A DNA stretch of 17,351 nucleotides from Pseudomonadota bacterium. Lineage in GTDB: Bacteria; Desulfobacterota; Desulfobacteria; Desulfobacterales; Desulfobacteraceae. Every line of letters begins with the position of its first letter. Position 1 is the stretch's first letter. Location: NCBI GenBank assembly GCA_018812385.1, contig JAHJDU010000377.1:1-17351 (forward strand). The letters run 5' to 3'. Positions 1 to 6,335 of the stretch are shown one piece after another. The notes under the pieces were generated by a model. That model had not been told where the DNA came from and did not search any database. It saw only the letters and a list, made by a program, of their open reading frames with translations. The position numbers and the translations under genes are program-made.

Positions 1-1
1 A

Positions 2-992
2 AAGTTTACATCTGATGGTCATTTTATCACATCCTGGGGCGGCCTGGGAACTGATGATGGCAAATTTACTGCCCTTACCGGTGGAATGGCTGCTGATGGT
101 AATGGCCATTTGTATGTTGCAGAGGAAGGCCGGATTCAAAAATTTACGACAGATGGAAAATTTATCAGGAAATGGGGACAATATGGGGATGGGAATGGAG
201 AATTTGGTTGTAGCCCAGGCAATTGCACTATACAGCAATGGAGATGCACAGCCGGGCAATTGAGTATGCCCACGGGGATAACCATTGATCAGGACGATGT
301 CCTTTATGTTACGGAAAGCGGAAACAGCCGTATCCAGAAATTTAATACTGACGGGCAGCCTTTATCCTTTTGGGGGGAATGGGGAAGGCAGGACGGTCAT
401 TTTTGGGAACTTGCCGGATCAGCGGCCGTTGACAATGATAAAATAGTTTATACGGCTGAGTATGGCAGTGACAGGATCCAGAAGTTCACTACAAATGGTG
501 ATTTCTTAGCCAAATGGAGCAACTCTGGAACAGGGGAAGGAAAATTTAAAAAACCCAGGGGAATCGGTCTGGACAGCAGCGGTAATGTATATGTCAGCGA
601 CTCTGGTAATCAACGGATTCAAAAATTCGGCCCTGAAGGGATCTTTATTGCGGAATGGGGCAGTCTGGGAGAAGCTGATGGGCAGTTGCAATGGCCGTCC
701 GGTATAAAAATTGATGCCCAGGGCAATATCTATGTGGCAGACACATGGAGTGACCGGATTCAAAAGCTTGACGGCAATGGAAATTTTATCCTCCAATGGG
801 TGTGTTCTGGGAAAAGGAGACCTGAATGGAGACAATAAAATAGATGTTCAGGATGCGTTGATACGACTTAAGGTAATCATTCTGCAAGAAAATTTAATAA
901 ACCCATCACAAGATGTGGACGGCGATCAAAAAATCGGGTTGGCAGATACCCTGTTCATACTTCAATATGCCGGTGAAAAAAGAAGAGAATAA
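2..992 (+). pseudogene. NHL-repeat beta-propeller protein with dockerin-like tail, 5' partial and frameshifted
   Basis: The reading frame is open from base 2 to a stop at 836-838, so the gene begins upstream of the window. It contains about six NHL-type blades with a recurring core of the form RIQKF-x-x-DG-x-F-x-x-W (for example near 140-175, 330-370, 475-510, 610-660 and 750-800). NHL propellers are protein-binding or scaffold domains, often extracytoplasmic. Just before the stop, the next frame continues with a dockerin/EF-hand-like tail (GDLNGDNKIDVQDAL, then DVDGDQKIGLADTL) to a stop at 990-992. The frames join if the A4 run at 812-815 is read as A3, giving GKGDLNGD. This is therefore a one-base frameshift, either a sequencing or assembly error or a real lesion. 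The role is unknown; a secreted or surface protein is an inference, since no N-terminus is visible. Confidence 0.75.
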
Positions 993-999
993 GCCTGAT

Positions 1000-1023
1000 A
1001 TCTGGATAGAATATCCGCCAGAT
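1000..1023. terminator. Possible bidirectional hairpin between convergent genes
   Basis: ATCTGG at 1000-1005 pairs with CCAGAT at 1018-1023, and GGATA/TATCC can pair inside. It sits in the 30-bp gap between two convergent dockerin-tailed genes and overlaps the first base of the minus-strand stop codon. There is no clear T-run on either side, so termination is only a guess from position. Confidence 0.3.
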
Positions 1024-1793
1024 CATTCAAGTTGAAATTGCTGAAGGAGGTTTATAACGTCTTTTAAGTCAATTTTCCCATCTCCAGATACATCTGCGGA
1101 ACTCTGAGCCGAGTTTGGTAAAGCTGCCTGTACCTTGAGACCGGTTTGGACATCTTCAAAATCCATATAACAATCCTGGTTGATATCCCCTTTTATCGGG
1201 ACACAGCCATCACTGAAGATCCATGTTTCTGCAGAAATTGATATATTGCCTTTTTTATCTTTTGCAAAGATAGAGATCTTGTAACTACCATAGGTATTAA
1301 AATCCGTATAACGGCCTTGATATCGTCCTGCCTGTGTCCTGGCCAATTCCATTATGGGCAGTGCTGTAACCATTTGCTCAGTTAAATTATCAAGATAGCC
1401 CGGAGGCTCGATCACTGCCCATACTTTATCAATCGTTCCCGTCGTTGCAACCCCATCCACCCATAAATCACCAGACGCGGTTCCGGAAAGGGTTTGCCCG
1501 GGAACCACAGTGCCGATGACAGGATCATCTCCGGCCAGAACGATTCCAAACCCGATCTGATACTGCTTTGAATAAAGTCCATCCGTTTTTTCGTTGCCAA
1601 TGCAGTTTCCATTGTCATCCATCAAGGGAATTTGCCCCTGGCAGAAACGGATGGCATTTTTTGCATATATAAACGATTCCCTAAGATCCATGCCATTCAA
1701 TATGCGGGACCAGAAAAATCCGGAAAAAGAAATGTCACCGTCTGAAAGGTAGTAGGCAGGACTTTTTGCGGCTGTTCTCATATTTTTGACCAT
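1023..1793 (-). pseudogene. C-terminal remnant of a C13/caspase-like peptidase-type protein with dockerin-like tail
   Basis: The 256-codon frame starts at an ATG only because upstream sequence was replaced: an in-frame TGA lies three codons before it, and a transposase remnant begins on the other strand at about 1797. The N-terminal part (SPAYYLSDGDISFSGFFWS, then a segment with MDDNGNCIGNEKTDG) resembles the end of the caspase-fold/legumain-like (C13) region of large secreted proteins of Desulfobacteraceae. This assignment is from memory of the pattern and is moderate. A beta-rich segment follows, with GDDPVIG, SGTASGDLWVDGV and IDKVWAVIEPP. Two dockerin/EF-hand-like loops close the protein (GDINQDCYMDFEDV and DVSGDGKIDLKDV). 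No catalytic His/Cys pair is visible in what remains. It is probably a non-functional 5'-truncated gene. Confidence 0.55.
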
Positions 1794-1796
1794 GCT

Positions 1797-2193
1797 GCAA
1801 AATCAAACCAGACCAGGTATCCTTGGGCGCAAAATGTGGTTCTCATTGGTTTGCTCAAATCCATAAAGGGACGTTGGGCATGCCTGCCACTCGCTCATAG
1901 GTTTTATCTACCACAAAAAGCTATTATTTCAAAATTAGGCAACATGAATGAATATTTCCTGGAAAATACCCTCATTTAAAACAAAACTGGAACAATCGGT
2001 CGATATATTGGTTCAATTGGCTCATCACTTTAAGGGAGCCAGAATCTTGTGCGTTTGTGACAGCTGGTTTGGCAACAACGGGTTGTTCAAACCTGCCCGA
2101 AAGCATCTTGCCAACTTGTTTAATTTGCTCTCACGATTGCGCTCCGATATTGTGCTATATTCTCTGCCACCTGAAAAGCTACCGGGATTATAA
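1797..2193 (+). pseudogene. IS4-superfamily-like transposase remnant, frameshifted
   Basis: The frame from about 1797 reads KSNQTRYPWAQNVVLIGLL and goes on with KGRWACLPLAHRFYLPQKA. This resembles the segment before the catalytic core of IS4/IS701-type DDE transposases (a W-ALP-L-RLY pattern). After 1947 it continues in the next frame with KLEQSVDILVQLAHHF and ILCVCDSWFGNNGLF (a likely DDE aspartate region), then RLRSDIVLYSLPPEK and a stop at 2191-2193. The switch coincides with a tandem ATGA-ATGA at 1944-1951; removing one copy restores the frame. Both ends of a normal transposase (over 300 residues) are missing and no terminal inverted repeats were found. The fragment is inert, and its left edge marks where the minus-strand peptidase-like gene was truncated. 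Confidence 0.65.
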
Positions 2194-2304
2194 AGACAAT
2201 ACTTTTTAAAACTATTGAGCTGATAGATCGAACGATAAAATCATTCATGGTTAACCTCAGCGCTAAAAAATTTAGCAATAAACTGGTTTAAACAATATTT
2301 AATT

Positions 2305-2315
2305 TGGTATGACCA
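2305..2315. promoter_or_regulatory. FadR/GntR-type operator-like site 1
   Basis: TGGTATGACCA matches the TGGT-N3-ACCA core bound by FadR-subfamily GntR regulators such as FadR and PdhR. It lies upstream of the promoter at 2419-2447. Its centre is 148 bp from site 2, close to 14 helical turns, so looping is possible. The likely partner is the FadR-type regulator at 14342-15052. The rest of 2194-2567 contains no gene, only small AT-rich palindromes such as GCTAAA-AAA-TTTAGC at 2262-2276. Confidence 0.5.
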
Positions 2316-2418
2316 GTCATAAAACAGAGTATTTATTGGATTAGATCCTAAAATTAATTTGCCAGAGAAAATATCAGAATTGTTTTAAAGGAAAGCGGTA
2401 TTTTCCCGAAAAAACTAT

Positions 2419-2447
2419 TTGACAATATTGGATTGATGTGTTTTTAT
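2419..2447 (+). promoter_or_regulatory. Candidate sigma70-type promoter of the CoA-ligase/lyase operon
   Basis: A perfect -35 TTGACA (2419-2424) is followed after 17 bp by TTTTAT (2442-2447), a fair -10. Transcription would start near 2454, giving a leader of about 110 nt before the ATG at 2568. Operator-like site 2 spans the predicted start, which fits repression. Confidence 0.5.
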
Positions 2448-2452
2448 GTATC

Positions 2453-2463
2453 AGGTCAGACCA
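2453..2463. promoter_or_regulatory. FadR/GntR-type operator-like site 2, over the predicted transcription start
   Basis: AGGTCAGACCA differs from TGGT-N3-ACCA at one base and resembles the FadR core GGTC-N-GACC. It overlaps the predicted +1 (about 2454), where a bound repressor would block initiation. The proposed binding by the regulator at 14342-15052 is inference. Confidence 0.45.
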
Positions 2464-2495
2464 GATAGCAAGCGGCACGGATTGTTATCTGGTCT
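2458..2495 (+). promoter_or_regulatory. Strong leader hairpin, 14-bp stem
   Basis: AGACCAGATAGCAA (2458-2471) pairs with TTGTTATCTGGTCT (2482-2495), with one G-T wobble and a 10-nt loop. It would form the very 5' end of the transcript. No T-run follows directly, so it is not a standard terminator. It could stabilise the mRNA, act as part of an attenuator, or, as DNA, present paired GACCAGATA half-sites to a regulator. Confidence 0.5.
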
Positions 2496-2567
2496 ATGGC
2501 CAAAGGTAATTTTTCAGTAAAAAAACAATGCTGGGAAAAAAAATCAATATTTGGTTATGGAGGATAA

Positions 2568-3827
2568 ATGGCAAAGTTTTTAGAATATCAGGGCAAAGAA
2601 TTTTTCAAACAGTCCAAGATACCCATCCCTGAAGGTATAGTGGCCAATACCCCTGAAGAAGCAAAAGCGGCAGCGCTGAAGCTGGCAAGACCTGTTGTGG
2701 TCAAGGCCCAGGTATTTGCCGGAGGCAGGGGGAAAGCCGGTGGGGTCAAATTTGCTGACACACCGGAACAGGCTCAAAGCCTGGCCCGGGAAATTTTAGG
2801 AATGGATATAAAGGGGCTTAAAGTTAAACAGGTTCTGGTGGAAGAACAACTGGACATTGTCCAGGAATTTTATGCCGGGATTATTATTAATTCCGCCCAG
2901 GAGGTTAGGGGGCCGGTATTGATGTTCAGCCCTGAAGGGGGCATGGATATTGAATCTGTATCCCAGGACAAAATTGCAATAATGAATGTGGATGTAATCA
3001 AAGGATTAATGCCCTATGATACATTAAACCTTGTGGCATCAATGGGAGTTACGGGCAAGCCTTTGCAGCAGATTGCAGATATAGTGTTCAAGCTTTTTAA
3101 GATTTTCCAGAAGATGGATTGTCGTAGTCTTGAGATCAATCCGCTTGTATTAACAGCAGATAACAGGGTTCTGGCAGCAGATTGCCGCATGGCTGTTGAT
3201 GACCAGGCCCTTTTCAGACACCCGGAACTGGGGATTAAAATCGGTCGTGAATTTCTCAAGGAACCTACTGAATTTGACCTCATTGGCTGGTCATTTGAGG
3301 CCAGTGATTTTAGGGGCACAAGTTATGTTGCTGAGATGGCAACACCTGAAGAGGTAGCCCAAGGCGGTTATGTGGGATATCACGGCATTGGCGGCGGTGC
3401 TGCCATGATCGGTATGGATGCCCTTAACAGGGGGGGATTAAAAATAGCGGATTATGCAGATACCAGTGGAAATCCAACGGCATCCAAAGTGTATAGAACC
3501 ACTAAACTGATTATGTCCCAGCCAGGTATTGAAGCATATTTTCTTGCAGGATTCATGATGGCTAATCAGGAACAATGGCACCATGCCCATGGGGTTGTCA
3601 AGGCATTGAGGGAAGAGCTGCCCAAAAAACCTGTCGGATTTCCCGTTGTTCTGCTTTTGTGTGGAAACAAGGAGGAAGAATCCCAGAAGATTTTAAAGGA
3701 AGGGCTGGCAGGTTTGAATGCCAGGATAGAAATATATGATCGAGAGCATGTCTACGATGCCACATTTATTGCAGGCAGGGTCAAGGCGCTGGTCGATGAA
3801 TATCATGCAAAAAAGTCAGTATCCTAG
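2568..3827 (+). CDS. Acyl-CoA ligase beta subunit (SucC/MtkA-like, ATP-grasp)
   Basis: The protein has 419 residues. Residues 1-235 follow the succinyl-CoA synthetase beta ATP-grasp plan: LEYQGKEFF at the start, KAQVFAGGRGKAGGVK near 47-62, EINPLVLT near 189-196 and MAVDDQALFRHPEL near 208-221. The C-terminal ligase domain is divergent. Canonical SucC/MtkA shows DVGGGA and NIFGGI loops, but here the equivalent places read DTSGNP (298-303) and YFLAGFMMANQ (324-334). The chain is about 20-30 residues longer than typical. Known family members form acyl-CoA from a carboxylate, CoA and ATP, reversibly. With the lyase and glycolate oxidase nearby, malate-CoA ligase working towards ATP is the best guess; succinate or citramalate cannot be excluded. 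GGAGG sits just upstream of the ATG. It is the first gene of the operon, 12 bp before the Fe-S gene. Confidence 0.8.
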   Translation: MAKFLEYQGKEFFKQSKIPIPEGIVANTPEEAKAAALKLARPVVVKAQVFAGGRGKAGGVKFADTPEQAQSLAREILGMDIKGLKVKQVLVEEQLDIVQEFYAGIIINSAQEVRGPVLMFSPEGGMDIESVSQDKIAIMNVDVIKGLMPYDTLNLVASMGVTGKPLQQIADIVFKLFKIFQKMDCRSLEINPLVLTADNRVLAADCRMAVDDQALFRHPELGIKIGREFLKEPTEFDLIGWSFEASDFRGTSYVAEMATPEEVAQGGYVGYHGIGGGAAMIGMDALNRGGLKIADYADTSGNPTASKVYRTTKLIMSQPGIEAYFLAGFMMANQEQWHHAHGVVKALREELPKKPVGFPVVLLLCGNKEEESQKILKEGLAGLNARIEIYDREHVYDATFIAGRVKALVDEYHAKKSVS

Positions 3828-3839
3828 AGGGAGAAACAA

Positions 3840-4124
3840 ATGGAATTTCATGAAAGAACAATAAAAATCATTATAGATGAATCCAAATGTGATGATTGCA
3901 CAACCCATGCCTGCGTGGAGGCCTGTAAAACTTTCAGCAGGGGTATTCTGGGTTTAAAAGATGGAAAACCCTTTGTGAAAGACTCTGTTGATGAGCTGGC
4001 ACGCAAAGGAACAGAATGCCTGGCCTGCGAATATGCATGCTGGTTCAGGGGGAATAGCGCCATTACCATTGAGGTGCCTATCAAAGGGTTATCCGAATAC
4101 AGGCAAAGACACGGAACAAATTAG
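3840..4124 (+). CDS. Small 4Fe-4S ferredoxin-like protein between ligase subunits
   Basis: The protein has 94 residues and no signal peptide. Seven cysteines fall in two groups: C17-x2-C20-x4-C25-x3-C29, and C60-x2-C63-x3-C67. The first resembles a widened 4Fe-4S motif; the second has only three cysteines and lacks the usual CP ending. One cubane is likely and a second or unusual one is possible. It lies 12 bp after the beta subunit and 12 bp before the alpha subunit, each gap carrying a purine-rich ribosome site, so the three are surely cotranscribed. Acyl-CoA ligases of this family need no redox cofactor, so its role is unclear. It could be an electron carrier linked to GlcF or PFOR, a structural subunit, or a redox regulator of the ligase. 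The specific function is unknown. Confidence 0.75.
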   Translation: MEFHERTIKIIIDESKCDDCTTHACVEACKTFSRGILGLKDGKPFVKDSVDELARKGTECLACEYACWFRGNSAITIEVPIKGLSEYRQRHGTN

Positions 4125-4136
4125 CAGGGGGGAGAA

Positions 4137-5033
4137 ATGTCCATATTATTGGATGAAAACACAAAGGTTGTTGTACAGGGGCTGACAGGAAGAGAAGGCT
4201 CCCTGCGTTCACAATTTATGAAAGAGTATGGTACAAAGGTGGTGGCTGGTGTGACACCGGGTCGCGGAGGCGCGAAGGTCCATGGGATTCCAGTGTTTGA
4301 TACTATAAAACAAGCCATCGAGAAGGTTGGAATGATTGATGCCGCAGTTACCTTTATCCCTGGTCCTGCTTTGAAAAGCGCTGTTTATGAAGCCATTGAT
4401 GCCGGCATTAAATTTGTGGTTTCTCCGGTGGAGCGTATTCCGATTCAGGATGTTATTGAAATGGTCCATTATGCCTTGAAAAATGATGTAAAACTTCTGG
4501 GACCTGGCAGTCTAGGGCTGATCAGTCCGGGCAGGGCCGCCATTGGCTGGCTGGGCGGAAGTTTGGAATGGGCTCGAGCATTATTTGATCCGGGTCCAGT
4601 AGGGGTTATCTCCCGCAGCGGCGGGCAGTCCGGTACGGTGCCCTGGGCTCTCAAGGTAGCAGGACTTGGTATCAGCACAGCTCTTCACATAGGTACAGAA
4701 CCCGTATTGGGGATGACCATGGCTGATATCCTGAAAATGTTTGAGACTGATGACCAGACAAAGGCAGTGGCGATTTTTGGTGAAATCGGAGGAACCCTTG
4801 AAGAGGAAGCAGCCGAGTGTGTTGCCAAGGGCGAGTTTACAAAACCGCTTGTTGTTTTTATTGCAGGAGCCTGGGCACCTGAGGGTATGAGATTTTCCCA
4901 TGCCAGCAGTATTGTTGAAAAAGGAAGAGGGACGGCTCAAGGCAAGATGGACGCATTGACAAAGGCAGGAGCCCACATCGTGGACAGCCATGAAAAGATT
5001 GCCCCTAAAATTAAAGAACTGATCCAATTATAA
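4137..5033 (+). CDS. Acyl-CoA ligase alpha subunit (SucD/MtkB-like)
   Basis: The protein has 298 residues, normal for SucD (about 290). Visible motifs are VVVQGLTGREGSLRSQFM (CoA-binding Rossmann start, near 11-28), GVTPGRGG (38-45), GPGSLGLISPG (near 122-132), VGVISRSGGQSG (near 155-166) and GEIGGTLEEEAAE (near 216-228). The catalytic histidine that carries phosphate is retained as His255 in FSHASSI, where E. coli SucD has MGHAGAI. The enzyme is therefore expected to be catalytically able, unlike non-ligating CoA-binding paralogues. The strong site GGGGGGAG precedes the ATG. It pairs with the beta subunit at 2568-3827. The proposed in vivo reaction is malyl-CoA + ADP + Pi giving malate + CoA + ATP, inferred from the neighbouring lyase. 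Confidence 0.8.
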   Translation: MSILLDENTKVVVQGLTGREGSLRSQFMKEYGTKVVAGVTPGRGGAKVHGIPVFDTIKQAIEKVGMIDAAVTFIPGPALKSAVYEAIDAGIKFVVSPVERIPIQDVIEMVHYALKNDVKLLGPGSLGLISPGRAAIGWLGGSLEWARALFDPGPVGVISRSGGQSGTVPWALKVAGLGISTALHIGTEPVLGMTMADILKMFETDDQTKAVAIFGEIGGTLEEEAAECVAKGEFTKPLVVFIAGAWAPEGMRFSHASSIVEKGRGTAQGKMDALTKAGAHIVDSHEKIAPKIKELIQL

Positions 5034-5087
5034 TTAAATCAGGTTATAATTAAATCAGGCATAATTAAAAAAGCATAATTAAATAAC
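5028..5087 (+). repeat. Short AT-rich tandem repeat between ligase and lyase genes
   Basis: TTATAATTAAATCAGG occurs twice perfectly in tandem (5028-5043, 5044-5059). Two degenerate units follow, CATAATTAAAAAAG (5060-5073) and CATAATTAAATAAC (5074-5087). The first copy contains the last codon and TAA stop of the alpha-subunit gene. It probably arose by slippage or duplication. It lengthens an otherwise tight intercistronic gap and could affect mRNA processing. Confidence 0.75.
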
Positions 5088-5114
5088 AAATTATATTAAA
5101 AGGAGAAAATTATC

Positions 5115-6005
5115 ATGGCAGTTATGAGATCTGTATTTTATGTACCAAGCAATAACGAAAAAATGGTTGGCAAGGCCGTCAGCATTGAAGCAGACATATT
5201 AACTCTGGATCTTGAAGATTCAGTACCCCCGGCGGAAAAGGCCAAGGGTCGTGAAGAGATCAAAAAATATCTTGATTCAAGCAGAGCGTCACAGAAGGCA
5301 AAATATCTCTATGTCCGGGTTAATAACTGGGAAACAGAGATGACCAATGACGACCTCGAAGCTATTGTCTATCCTGGTCTTGATGGTGTCTGCCTGGCAA
5401 AGTGCGGAAGCGGAGAGAATGTAAAACGTCTGGCCTGGAAACTTGAAGAACTGGAACAGAGAAGGGGTATGAAAGTCGGCTCTGTTGCCATCCAGCTGCT
5501 CATTGAAACGGCCAAAGGAGTTATCAATGCCTATGAAGCTGGATCTGCAAGCCCCAGGGTCAACTCCCTGATATTTGGTGCAGTGGATTTCACCAAAGAC
5601 ATGAGGGTTACCTTGACATCTGAAGGCAAAGAACAGCTTTATGCACGTTTTCACACTGCCGTTGCAGCCAGGGCTGCCGGATGCGTTGCCATTGATTGCC
5701 CATATGTGGCGTATCAGGATACAGAAGGGTATAAAAAGAGCACTGAAGAAGGTCGTCAGATGGGATATGAAGGCAGAATGCTGATTCATCCAAGTCAGAT
5801 CGAACCCTCCCATGAGATTTATACCCCCTCTGCAGCCAGTATTGAATGGGCAGAGGGCGTAAAAAAAGTATTTGAAGAAGAGGGTATAGCAAAGGGCACA
5901 GCCGCAGTTACCTATCTTGGCAAAATGGTGGATACCCCCGTATATGAAAATGCCATGCAGATTTTAAGAACCATGGAAGAGATTCGTGCTGCCGATGCTA
6001 AATAG
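5115..6005 (+). CDS. CitE/HpcH-family lyase, probable malyl-CoA lyase/synthase (Mcl-like)
   Basis: The protein has 296 residues and covers the whole CitE-like TIM barrel. It shows RSVFYVPSNNEKM with Arg5 expected to bind substrate, DLEDSVPPAEK (32-42), LLIETAKGV with Glu131 and FGAVDFTKDM with Asp158 (the usual Mg2+ ligands), and IHPSQIEP near the C-terminus. The family includes L-malyl-CoA lyase, citramalyl-CoA lyase, malyl-CoA thioesterase and citrate lyase beta subunit. No citrate lyase alpha or gamma genes are near, so CitE proper is unlikely. Together with a CoA ligase and glycolate oxidase, the likely reaction is glyoxylate + acetyl-CoA to malyl-CoA. AGGAG lies 9 bp before the ATG. The TAG stop is the first triplet of a MITE-like element. 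Confidence 0.8.
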   Translation: MAVMRSVFYVPSNNEKMVGKAVSIEADILTLDLEDSVPPAEKAKGREEIKKYLDSSRASQKAKYLYVRVNNWETEMTNDDLEAIVYPGLDGVCLAKCGSGENVKRLAWKLEELEQRRGMKVGSVAIQLLIETAKGVINAYEAGSASPRVNSLIFGAVDFTKDMRVTLTSEGKEQLYARFHTAVAARAAGCVAIDCPYVAYQDTEGYKKSTEEGRQMGYEGRMLIHPSQIEPSHEIYTPSAASIEWAEGVKKVFEEEGIAKGTAAVTYLGKMVDTPVYENAMQILRTMEEIRAADAK

Positions 6006-6163
6006 TGTCTGGACGAAAACCTGAAAATTTTTCTGAGTACAAGGCGGGTGATAATTTTAACCGGAGGAATACATTGAGTATTTCGAGGATTAACCCGATT
6101 TTATAAGATTGGTTGAACCCAACGCAGTAATCGGGAAAATTGGCGGTTTTCGGTCGGGCACTA
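6003..6163. mobile_element. MITE-like element with imperfect 19-bp terminal inverted repeats
   Basis: The left end TAGTGTCTGGACGAAAACC (6003-6021) and the reverse complement of the right end, TAGTGCCCGACCGAAAACC (6145-6163), match at 15 of 19 positions. Weaker symmetry continues inward (AATTTTTCTGA versus AATTTTCCCGA). The 161-bp element has no coding capacity. If the repeats proper begin GTG, each end is flanked by TA, as for IS630/mariner-type MITEs. I have the impression that similar elements recur in Desulfobacteraceae genomes, but did not verify it. Its left end provides the stop codon of the lyase gene. Confidence 0.6.
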
Positions 6164-6196
6164 AATAAGCATTGACCTGTTGATGTTATTGACATT

Positions 6197-6232
6197 GGGA
6201 CCCGGGTTTTTAACCATCATTCTGCGGGTCCC
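6197..6232. repeat. GC-rich stem-loop downstream of the MITE
   Basis: GGGACCCG (6197-6204) pairs perfectly with CGGGTCCC (6225-6232). The 20-nt loop includes a smaller GGTT-TTT-AACC hairpin. It lies between the lyase gene and the candidate promoter at 6238, where it could end upstream transcription or serve as a protein site. No T-run follows. Confidence 0.45.
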
Positions 6233-6237
6233 CATAG

Positions 6238-6264
6238 TTGACAACCTCTTCGTTAAATTGTAAT
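6238..6264 (+). promoter_or_regulatory. Weak candidate promoter for the thiamine-binding/glc/PFOR genes
   Basis: TTGACA (6238-6243) is followed by TGTAAT (6259-6264) with a short 15-bp spacer. It is the best sigma70-like pair in the 330-bp gap before the gene at 6336. No FadR-type site was seen here. Confidence 0.3.
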
Positions 6265-6335
6265 GAAAATACGATGAATTAATAAAATTAGTAAATAAAA
6301 GAGCATTTTTCTGTAAAATCCGGAGAGAAGATAAA

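Noticed and set aside
4581..5027. Minus-strand open frame of 148 codons
   Set aside because: It is antisense to the well-supported ligase alpha subunit and shows no recognisable motif; a shadow frame.
2568..5033. TCA-cycle succinyl-CoA synthetase as the simple reading of the ligase genes
   Set aside because: Not excluded, but the intervening Fe-S gene, the divergent beta-subunit loops and the adjacent malyl-CoA-lyase-type gene make a dedicated malate- or related acid-CoA ligase more likely.
5028..5087. Short repeats that might be a CRISPR array
   Set aside because: The units are directly abutting, AT-rich and 14-16 bp, with no spacers.
5115..6005. Citrate lyase beta subunit (CitE)
   Set aside because: No citrate lyase alpha, acyl-carrier or accessory genes are nearby; the context favours a CoA-ester lyase.
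5998..6195. Minus-strand open frame of 65 codons
   Set aside because: It is almost all inside the MITE-like element and has no family resemblance.
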